Source: an uncultured Lachnospiraceae bacterium
GTDB taxonomy: Bacteria; Bacillota; Clostridia; Lachnospirales; Lachnospiraceae
Length of the DNA: 64,000 nt
Assembly: GCA_902776305.1 (NCBI GenBank)
Contig: CACYPS010000013.1
Coordinates: 1 to 64,000 of the forward strand
Reading direction: 5' to 3'
The notes under the pieces are model-generated. The model saw only the letters and a program-made list of their open reading frames with translations, did not search any database and was not told the origin of the DNA. Positions within the stretch are counted from its first letter, which is position 1; every line of letters begins with the position of its first letter. The position numbers and the translations under genes were made by a program. This document shows, piece by piece, positions 57,820 through 64,000 of this stretch.

Positions 57820-58443
57820 ATGAGTTTGTTTGATTCGTTCGATGAGATGTTTGCGCAGGTACAGAGTGCAGCAATGAAGGCATATGAGGAGAACCAGAAA
57901 TACCAGAGTGTTACTTCACTTACCTTCAAGCCGGTGCCTGCAGAAAAAGCAAAAGCACTCAAGGCGGCGGACACCGGACTCTTCGGACTGGGATTTCTGG
58001 GAGGACTCTTTGGACGAGATAAGGCGAAGTTTATCGAGTCGATTGAGCAGGGAAGAACAGCATATACAGAGGTTCTTGTGCTCGCAAGAGAGCACCGGGT
58101 CGTTGATCGATCCGAAAATGATCCTGAGTCTGTTCTTTACCAGTACTATTATAAGGTGGCAGATCTCAACGGGAACGTGATCCGTGAGGACGTCCCTATG
58201 ATAGACGACAAGTATTCTATAGCTCTTGAGTATAACAATGGTGATTCTGCCAGCCAGACAGGGTGTGCCGATGTGGTAGATCCGGGCAGCTATCGTCATA
58301 TGTACTTAGTGTGTTATTATCTTGGAGATGACCAGCATTTCGTACTGCTTACGAAAGAGCAGCTTGATGATATGACACTTCTGATGAATAATGCAGGGTC
58401 ACGCTTTCTTTATACGGAAGATGGCGTGGGATATAGATGGTAA
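57820..58443 (+). CDS. Hypothetical protein (207 residues)
   Basis: AAGGAGG gives a strong start. The N-terminus is an amphipathic helix (MSLFDSFDEMFAQVQSAAMK), then a Gly-rich hydrophobic stretch, TGLFGLGFLGGLFGRDKAKF. The rest is a soluble beta-rich part (YQYYYKVADLNGNVIREDVP, YRHMYLVCYYLGDDQHFVLL). I do not recognise a family. There is no signal peptide. The gene is followed by a 346-bp gap. Confidence 0.6.
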   Translation: MSLFDSFDEMFAQVQSAAMKAYEENQKYQSVTSLTFKPVPAEKAKALKAADTGLFGLGFLGGLFGRDKAKFIESIEQGRTAYTEVLVLAREHRVVDRSENDPESVLYQYYYKVADLNGNVIREDVPMIDDKYSIALEYNNGDSASQTGCADVVDPGSYRHMYLVCYYLGDDQHFVLLTKEQLDDMTLLMNNAGSRFLYTEDGVGYRW

Positions 58444-58789
58444 GAATGACAGTACAGGAGCTGTCGCATCAGATCGTGCCGACATAATTTACAGCAAGGC
58501 GTTAGCGTGTAACGTCTGCCGGAAATTGTGTTGTCGCGTCTGGGTGCGGCAGCTCTTTTGTTCTGTCGTGGGACCTTGAGGATGCTTCTTGACAGGATGC
58601 CGACAACTAGGCAAAATAAAGTTAAATATGAAGTCACAGTATAGTGTAGATATGATTCACAACGGATGGCAAGTAATAGCAAATAACTCAAACTTCACAC
58701 TTCATAGCACAAATTTAAATGATGAGACTGATATGGAACTGCAAGTGGGAAGTTAAACAAGGAAACGATAGATCACAAGGAGGACTAAT
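58444..58789. other. Non-coding gap with a long-loop hairpin
   Basis: GAGCTGTCGCA (near 58456) pairs with TGCGGCAGCTC (58548-58558) across about 80 bases, and TTTTGTT follows; this may be the terminator of the hypothetical gene. The rest shows no gene. TGTCGCATCAG also occurs at 62919-62929. Confidence 0.5.
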
Positions 58790-59971
58790 ATGAATTATAT
58801 ATTTATCTCACCTGCATATCCCGTCACCTGTACGTATTTTTGCGACCGCCTGCATGAACTTGGCGTAAATGTGCTCGGCATCGGAGATGTGCCCTACGAT
58901 ACCCTGAACGAGCAACTGAAACGCTCCCTGACGGAATACTATTATGTGAGCTCCCTCGAGGATTATGACCAGGTGTACCGCGCCGTTGCATTTTATATCC
59001 ATAAATACGGAAGGATAGACTGGCTGGAATCCCTGAACGAATATTGGCTTCCCGCAGACGCCCGCCTGCGCACGGATTTCAATATCGCCACCGGGACCAG
59101 AGACAGTGAAATTGGGGATTTGGTGAGAAAGTCCGGTATGAAGAGAGTTTTTATAGAAGCCGGCATACCTACTGCCCGCCAGCATATAGTCAGTGATCTT
59201 GAAGCCGCAAAGGCCTTCATAGAACAAGTCGGATATCCCGTAATCGCAAAACCCGATATAGGAGTCGGGGCGAACGGTACGGTGAAGATCAATTCGGAAA
59301 GTGAACTTATCTCTTTCTATGAAAACGTTCCGTCCGAACTCTATGTGATGGAACAGTTCCTGTGCGGTGATATATGCACATATGACGCTGTCATAGATTC
59401 ACATTGCGAGCCGCTGTTCGAATCTATGTGCACCTATCCGCCGGTCATCGATTCGGTTCACAACGATGAAAATGTTCACTTTTACACGACGCCCGATGTG
59501 CCTGAGAAGCTGCGCGACCTGGGAAGAAAAGCTGTAAAGGCTTTTGGGGCAGATAGCCGATTTGTCCATTTTGAATTCATTAATCTGAAGCAGGATTGTG
59601 AAGGTGTCGGAAAGGCCGGAGACTTTGCTGTGATGGAGGTCAATATGCGTCCGGCAGGCGGACATGATCCGGATATGATGAATTATGCTCAGTCAACGGA
59701 TGTATTCCGAATTTACGCTGAGATGGTCACACAAGACAAGCGCATGATGCCTGAATCGGGTGAGCGTTATATCTGCGCATACGCCGCACGCAAAGACGGT
59801 CATACCTTTACACATACCCATGAGGAAATCATGGAGCGTTACGGCAGCGATATCGTGATGCAGAAGGAAATGCCGGCGATCGACTGGCCGTCGATGGGCA
59901 GATATGTCTATATGGCAAGATTTAAAGAGAAGGCGGAGATGGACAGATATTTTGCATTTGTCCTGGAATGA
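58790..59971 (+). CDS. ATP-grasp enzyme
   Basis: AAGGAGG lies before the ATG. The N-terminal domain has a Rossmann-like part (MNYIFISPAYPVTCTYFCDR). The ATP-grasp core reads GYPVIAKPDIGVGANGTVKI (ATP-lysine), YVMEQFLCGDICTYDAVI, and the metal site FAVMEVNMRPAGGHDPDMMN. With 393 residues it resembles carboxylate-amine ligases of the carbamoyl-phosphate-synthase-like type. Its substrates cannot be read. The end of the gene is the first unit of a 41-bp repeat array. Confidence 0.87.
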   Translation: MNYIFISPAYPVTCTYFCDRLHELGVNVLGIGDVPYDTLNEQLKRSLTEYYYVSSLEDYDQVYRAVAFYIHKYGRIDWLESLNEYWLPADARLRTDFNIATGTRDSEIGDLVRKSGMKRVFIEAGIPTARQHIVSDLEAAKAFIEQVGYPVIAKPDIGVGANGTVKINSESELISFYENVPSELYVMEQFLCGDICTYDAVIDSHCEPLFESMCTYPPVIDSVHNDENVHFYTTPDVPEKLRDLGRKAVKAFGADSRFVHFEFINLKQDCEGVGKAGDFAVMEVNMRPAGGHDPDMMNYAQSTDVFRIYAEMVTQDKRMMPESGERYICAYAARKDGHTFTHTHEEIMERYGSDIVMQKEMPAIDWPSMGRYVYMARFKEKAEMDRYFAFVLE

Positions 59972-60158
59972 GACAGATGAGGGTACAGGCCCGGGCATCT
60001 GCCTCGTAATTGGACAGATGAGGGTACAGGCACATGCATTTGCCTTGGAATTGGAAAGATGGGAGTAGAGCCATAGGCATTTGCCTCGTAATTGGACAGA
60101 TGAGGGTACAGGCATATGCATTTGCCTCAGAATGAAAAAGATTGAAGTACAAAGAACT
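59954..60158 (+). repeat. Five 41-bp tandem repeats starting in the ATP-grasp gene
   Basis: Units start at 59954, 59995, 60036, 60077 and 60118, exactly 41 bp apart, each with GCATTTGCCTCG-AATTGG and then GACAGATGAGGGTACAGGC in most copies. The first unit encodes the last residues (AFVLE) and the stop. Later units have no frame of interest. 60159-60305 holds no further gene. Confidence 0.93.
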
Positions 60159-60305
60159 TGCCTACATGTGTTACAATAGATTCCGGTAAAAGATTTTACT
60201 GAAAAGTATGTTCGGCTAAGACTTCCAATATTTACTTACTCAGTTAGTCTGATTGATGTAAGCGAAGAGTTTTGGTCTGCAATAAGTAACGCATGAGGAG
60301 ACAGC

Positions 60306-62651
60306 ATGACAATTAAAGACCTGAATATCGGGCAGACCGGCGTCATAACCGTGGTCGGAGGAGAGGGTTCCTTACGGCAGCACTTTTTAGATATGGGTGT
60401 CATTCCCGGCGCAGCGATCACAGTTGTAAAATATGCACCGATGGGAGATCCCGTCGAACTGATGGTGCATGGATACAAACTGACCCTGCGCCTGGACGAC
60501 GCAGCTAAAATAGAAGTAATACCGGCAGAGGGACGTGACGGAAAAGTAGAAAAAGCAGCAGAGATTTCGAAAAGGGAGCATCCCGGACTTGGCGAGGGAG
60601 GAAAATACCACCCACCCGGCAGCGGAGATCCCCTTCCGGATGACACGATCCTTACCTTTGCGCTTATCGGAAATCAGAACAGCGGAAAGACGACGCTCTT
60701 CAACAGGCTGACCGGTACAAATCAACATGTCGGTAATTTTCCCGGGGTGACAGTGGATCGAAAAGACGGACCGATTCAGGGGCGTAAGGATACGATGATC
60801 ACGGATCTTCCCGGTATTTATTCCATGTCGCCTTACAGCAGCGAGGAAATCGTATCAAGAAATTTTGTACTGGACGAGAAACCGAAGGCGATTATAGACA
60901 TCGTGGATGCTACGAACATTGAGCGCAACCTGTATCTGACGATGCAAGTGCTTGAGATGAATATCCCGACGGTAGTGGCGCTCAATATGATGGATGAGGT
61001 CACGGCCAACGGGGGCAGTGTCGACGTGAATACGATGGAAGCTATGCTGGGCGTTCCGGTGCTTCCGATCTCAGCCGCAAAAAATGAGGGTGTGGATGAG
61101 CTGGTCGACCATGCTATTCATATTGCTCATTATCAGGAGAGGCCCCTTCGCCAGGATTTCTGTGATGAGAACGACCATGGCGGAGCAGTGCACAGATGTA
61201 TTCATGCAATCAGCCATCTGATTGAGGACCATGCTAAAAAGGCCGGCTTGCCTGTCCGATTCGCGGCTTGTAAAGTTATCGAGGGAGACAGACTCATTCT
61301 CTCGCAATTGAAGTTGGATCAGAATGAGACTGAAACGATGGAACACATCGTGAAGCAGATGGAAAATGAGCGCGGACTGGACCGCAGCGCTGCAATCGCA
61401 GATATGCGCTATGCGTTTATTAAGAAGGTCAGCGAGGCGACTGTAACCAAGCCGAAAGAGAGCAGGGAGCGCACACGCAGTGAGAATATTGACCGATATC
61501 TCACAGGAAAATATACGGCGATCCCGATTTTTATAGGCATCATGGGACTTGTTTTCTGGCTCACGTTTAATGTGATCGGTGCATGGCTTCAGGGATTGCT
61601 GGAAATGGGCGTCGGAGCTCTCAGCGATCTTGCGGACCGTGCAATGACAGCTGCACATGTCAACGAGGTCATCCATGGTCTCATTATCAAGGGAATATTC
61701 GAGGGCGTCGGAAGTGTACTCAGCTTTCTTCCGGTGATCGTGACGCTGTTCTTCTTCCTGTCCATGCTTGAGGACAGCGGTTACATCGCCCGCGTAGCCT
61801 TTTTCATGGATAAGCTGCTCCGCAGGATCGGCCTAAGCGGACGAAGCATCGTTCCTATGCTGGTCGGGTTCGGATGTACGGTCCCGGCGGTCATGGCAAC
61901 GAGAACACTGCCCAGTGAACGCGACAGAAAAATGACAATTTTGCTGACTCCGTTCATGAGCTGCTCGGCAAAGGTTCCGATTTATTCATTTTTTATCGCT
62001 GCATTTTTCCCGCAATACGGATGGCTTATTATGACAGGCCTGTATGTGCTCGGTATAGTGACTGCGATCTTGATTGCGTATCTGTACAGAGGGACTATGT
62101 TTAGAGGAGAGGCGGCGCCATTTGTCATGGAACTCCCGAATTATCGTATGCCGGGAGCGAGGAACGTCATTCAGCTTCTGTGGGAGAAAGCCAAAGATTT
62201 CCTGCAGAGAGCCTTTTCGATCATTTTGATTGCTACCATTATTGTGTGGTTCCTGCAGAGCTTTGACCTGCGTTTTAATATGATCACGGATTCGCAGAGC
62301 AGTATTCTTGCGATGATCGGAGGCGTTCTGGCGCCTATCCTTAAGCCGATCGGTTTAGGCGACTGGCGTATCTGCACATCTCTGATCAGCGGTTTCATGG
62401 CGAAGGAGAGTGTGGTGTCCACGACGAAGATCCTGTTCGGAAAGAGTCTGACATCGGTACTGACACCGCTTTCGTCGGCAACCCTCCTGGTGTTCTCGCT
62501 GCTGTATACGCCGTGCGTGGCAGCTGTAGCTTCTATTCGTCGGGAGCTCGGACTTAAGTGGGGGATTGGCGTTGTGATCTGGCAATGTGTAGTCGCCTGG
62601 GTCGTAGCGCTGCTTGTCCGAACGGTCCTGATGCTCATGGGGGTCGCGTGA
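60306..62651 (+). CDS. feoB: FeoA-FeoB fusion, ferrous iron transporter
   Basis: The protein takes up Fe(II) across the membrane. Residues 1-75 are a FeoA SH3-like domain (MTIKDLNIGQTGVITVVGGE), joined by a charged linker. The G domain follows with GNQNSGKTTLFNRLTG (G1), TVDRKDG, DLPGIYSMSPYS (G3), ALNMMDE (G4) and ISAAKNEG (G5). The membrane part has about ten helices with GRSIVPMLVGFGCTVPAVMA and SCSAKVPIYSFFIAAFFP (gate motifs with Cys). With 781 residues it has the length expected for the fusion. TGAGGAG precedes the ATG. Confidence 0.95.
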   Translation: MTIKDLNIGQTGVITVVGGEGSLRQHFLDMGVIPGAAITVVKYAPMGDPVELMVHGYKLTLRLDDAAKIEVIPAEGRDGKVEKAAEISKREHPGLGEGGKYHPPGSGDPLPDDTILTFALIGNQNSGKTTLFNRLTGTNQHVGNFPGVTVDRKDGPIQGRKDTMITDLPGIYSMSPYSSEEIVSRNFVLDEKPKAIIDIVDATNIERNLYLTMQVLEMNIPTVVALNMMDEVTANGGSVDVNTMEAMLGVPVLPISAAKNEGVDELVDHAIHIAHYQERPLRQDFCDENDHGGAVHRCIHAISHLIEDHAKKAGLPVRFAACKVIEGDRLILSQLKLDQNETETMEHIVKQMENERGLDRSAAIADMRYAFIKKVSEATVTKPKESRERTRSENIDRYLTGKYTAIPIFIGIMGLVFWLTFNVIGAWLQGLLEMGVGALSDLADRAMTAAHVNEVIHGLIIKGIFEGVGSVLSFLPVIVTLFFFLSMLEDSGYIARVAFFMDKLLRRIGLSGRSIVPMLVGFGCTVPAVMATRTLPSERDRKMTILLTPFMSCSAKVPIYSFFIAAFFPQYGWLIMTGLYVLGIVTAILIAYLYRGTMFRGEAAPFVMELPNYRMPGARNVIQLLWEKAKDFLQRAFSIILIATIIVWFLQSFDLRFNMITDSQSSILAMIGGVLAPILKPIGLGDWRICTSLISGFMAKESVVSTTKILFGKSLTSVLTPLSSATLLVFSLLYTPCVAAVASIRRELGLKWGIGVVIWQCVVAWVVALLVRTVLMLMGVA

Positions 62652-62812
62652 TGGTCAATATATGGGACATTATTCTTTCAGCCCTGATTTTTGTGGCGGT
62701 CGTGATGGCAGTTGTCCACATCGTACGTACAAAAAAGCGCGGCGGCAGCGCGTGCTGCGGAGACTGTTCGAACTGCGTCTCTTCCTGCGGCGAACACAGA
62801 GGAAAGTCATAG
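62651..62812 (+). CDS. FeoB-associated Cys-rich membrane protein
   Basis: The ATG shares a base with the FeoB stop. One helix (DIILSALIFVAVVMAVVHIV) is followed by a Cys-rich end, CCGDCSNCVSSCGE. Such 50-60 residue proteins follow feoB in many Clostridia and act like FeoC in some. Iron contact or Feo assembly is likely; this is family-context inference. Confidence 0.88.
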   Translation: MVNIWDIILSALIFVAVVMAVVHIVRTKKRGGSACCGDCSNCVSSCGEHRGKS

Positions 62813-62941
62813 ACAGAAGTGTTTTGCAGCGTATCTTGGCTTGCGCTTTCATATTCAAGTTTCACTTGCGGGATTTTGCCGGGATTTGGGTCAGCGTCAG
62901 ATAGGATAAAGAGAGGGCTGTCGCATCAGGAAAAATGAAAA

Positions 62942-62996
62942 TAACCGCTATACATAGCAGATATGCGCAAATATCATCTGCTGTGTATAGCGGTTT
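62942..62996 (+). terminator. Terminator of the feo operon
   Basis: AACCGCTATACATAGCAGAT pairs with ATCTGCTGTGTATAGCGGTT, a long stem, with TTCTT after it. It is 130 bp after the Cys-rich gene. Confidence 0.85.
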
Positions 62997-63000
62997 TCTT

Positions 63001-63061
63001 ATTCTTCATCGCGCGATACTCGTGACCTTAGTTTGAGATATGCGCGCAAGGCATTCTTGAA
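63001..63061 (+). repeat. R2 intergenic repeat
   Basis: ATTCTTCATCGCGCGATACT, then CGTGACCTTAGTTTGAGATA and TGCGCGCAAGGCATTCTTGA, matches the copies at 44651 and 56704. Confidence 0.78.
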
Positions 63062-63080
63062 GCCATATTACGGCAGCTCC

Positions 63081-63494
63081 TTATGTCCTCTGCTTCTGCG
63101 AGAGCAGGTCACTGAGGTATCTGCTGTAAAAGAAGTCATGCGTAAGCTTGTCATACTCCGCCCACATCGGGAGCGTTTCGCATGCGGACGCTCTCGGGCA
63201 TGGCGGAGCCCCGTCCGCAAGGCACGCAACTGTCGCGAACTCGCCTTCCATCAGCTCCAGTATCTCACCGACGGAGTATTCTTCCGGCTTTCTGCAGAGC
63301 TTATATCCCCCGCCCTTTCCGCTGGCTCCCACAAGAAGGCCTCCGGAAACCATACTTTTCACGATAATCTCCAGATATTTTTTTGAAATCCCCTGTCTGG
63401 CAGCTATATCCTTCAGCGGAATAAAACTGCCCGTGTCATGTTCTGCGAGATCGATCATGACTCGGATGGCATATCTTCCTTTTGTAGTGACCAT
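63081..63494 (-). CDS. Rrf2-family regulator, IscR-like
   Basis: I choose the ATG at 63494 because GGAGGG is 8 bases upstream (137 residues). The HTH reads AARQGISKKYLEIIVKSMVS, then GGLLVGASGKGGGYKL, a typical Rrf2 winged helix. The putative Fe-S ligands are the cysteines in VACLADGAPPCPRASACETL; the spacing Cx7Cx5C differs from E. coli IscR (Cx5Cx5C). It is divergent from nifS and probably represses it according to the Fe-S state. Confidence 0.9.
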   Translation of the reverse strand: MVTTKGRYAIRVMIDLAEHDTGSFIPLKDIAARQGISKKYLEIIVKSMVSGGLLVGASGKGGGYKLCRKPEEYSVGEILELMEGEFATVACLADGAPPCPRASACETLPMWAEYDKLTHDFFYSRYLSDLLSQKQRT

Positions 63495-63609
63495 CGCTTC
63501 TACCCTCCTAAAAAAATGTGTCTGAACCGGAAAAGTCAAGAGAAGGTTCATAGAGTAAATCTTTTGCCTATTATAGCGCAGGGTGAGTAGGTAAATCAAG
63601 TCACTAATT

Positions 63610-63643
63610 ACCTATTGACACAGTAGGTGAATAGGACTATACT
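63610..63643 (+). promoter_or_regulatory. nifS promoter with Rrf2-type operator
   Basis: TTGACA (63615-63620) and TATACT (63638-63643) are 17 bp apart. ACCTA-TTGACACAG-TAGGT (63610-63628) is an inverted repeat over the -35 box. A second pair, TAGGTAA/TTACCTA, lies just upstream (63591-63614). Confidence 0.8.
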
Positions 63644-63701
63644 GAGTCTCAACAAGAGGAAATCCAATGAATTGTATGAAGGTGACGAAAGGAGAAAACC
63701 A

Positions 63702-64000
63702 GTGATTTATGCCGACAACGCCGCGACCACCAAAATGAGTGAGGCGGCAATCAATACAATGCTTAATGTCATGAAAGAGAGCTATGGAAATCCGTCCAGT
63801 CTGTACGGAATCGGGCAGCACGCGAAGGAAATCCTTGAAGAGGCTAGAGTGAAGATCGCATCCGTGATCGGTGCGGATCCCGGTGAGATAACATTCACAT
63901 CCGGCGGAAGTGAAGCAGATAATCAGGCCATAGTTTCTGCGGCCGAGCTGGGACGGAAAAAGGGAAAGATGCACATCATTTCCACGGCAATCGAGCACCA
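63702..64000 (+). CDS. nifS: Cysteine desulfurase, N-terminal part (cut by the window end)
   Basis: The start is GTG with AAAGGAG upstream. The sequence IYADNAATTKMSEAA, then ESYGNPSSLYGIGQHAKEIL, ITFTSGGSEADNQAIVSAAE and ISTAIEHH is that of NifS/IscS enzymes, which take sulfur from cysteine for Fe-S clusters; the PLP-stacking His is in EHH. The active Cys lies beyond the window. The divergent Rrf2 gene and operator show Fe-S-dependent control. Confidence 0.95.
   Translation, partial: MIYADNAATTKMSEAAINTMLNVMKESYGNPSSLYGIGQHAKEILEEARVKIASVIGADPGEITFTSGGSEADNQAIVSAAELGRKKGKMHIISTAIEH

Noticed and set aside
59954..60158. 41-bp repeats considered as a CRISPR array
   Set aside because: The whole 41-bp unit is repeated without unique spacers, it starts within a gene end, and no cas gene is near.

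Overview
The window looks like a chromosomal segment of a Clostridia-class Firmicute, most likely a gut Lachnospiraceae relative. This is inferred from strong GGAGG ribosome sites, intrinsic terminators, and several typical gene sets: a GGGtGRT protein next to a NifU-like scaffold, a FeoA-FeoB fusion, Rrf2 divergent from nifS, a MocR regulator divergent from an ECF S-component, and orphan C-terminal tails of RlmD/RumA. No rRNA, tRNA or CRISPR was seen.

Region 1 (1-16.7 kb) is a scarred accessory zone. It holds a truncated GH172 enzyme, three orphan rRNA-methyltransferase tails, a sigma-factor remnant, a primase fragment fused to a serine-recombinase tail, and AraC, MATE and hydrolase remnants. 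Intact genes sit among them: two DUF4143-type ATPases, a Fic protein with a built-in inhibitory segment, purF behind a glutamine-amidotransferase-like gene, a DMT transporter and a HEAT-repeat protein. Two similar hairpins bracket a 79-residue conserved-looking protein.

Region 2 (16.7-36.8 kb) is a run of small stand-alone genes: redox proteins (nitroreductase, flavodoxin, aldo/keto reductase, FMN reductase), eight GNAT acetyltransferases, ogt, and small stress-type proteins (VOC, GyrI-like, TfoX-like, CPBP protease). Their promoters show clear operators. An 18-bp palindrome lies inside the promoters of both the nitroreductase and a TetR gene. Other palindromes sit before the flavodoxin, the Crp/Fnr-ferredoxin pair, the MocR-ECF pair and the CPBP gene. 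Many genes here are truncated or internally deleted.

Region 3 (36.9-43 kb) holds a two-component system followed by two large lipoproteins, a beta-helix-like one and a tannase-like hydrolase. The kinase sensor and both lipoproteins share Gly/Pro-rich linkers. The first lipoprotein's ribosome site is buried in a 13-bp perfect hairpin.

Region 4 (43-50 kb) may be a metal-responsive small-molecule locus: a heavy-metal-binding protein, a methyltransferase, an ATC-hydrolase-like protein, a heteromeric ABC exporter pair and a 60-residue peptide with a double-glycine leader. DtxR/Fur-like boxes lie upstream.

Region 5 (50-64 kb) has a membrane Ser/Thr kinase divergent from an HTH protein, a DUF362/redox fusion, the Fe-S scaffold and GGGtGRT pair, an ATP-grasp enzyme, FeoAB with its Cys-rich partner, and an Rrf2 regulator divergent from nifS. 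Iron and Fe-S handling is the common theme. A family of structured intergenic repeats recurs through 26-63 kb, and two short arrays both have a 41-bp period.
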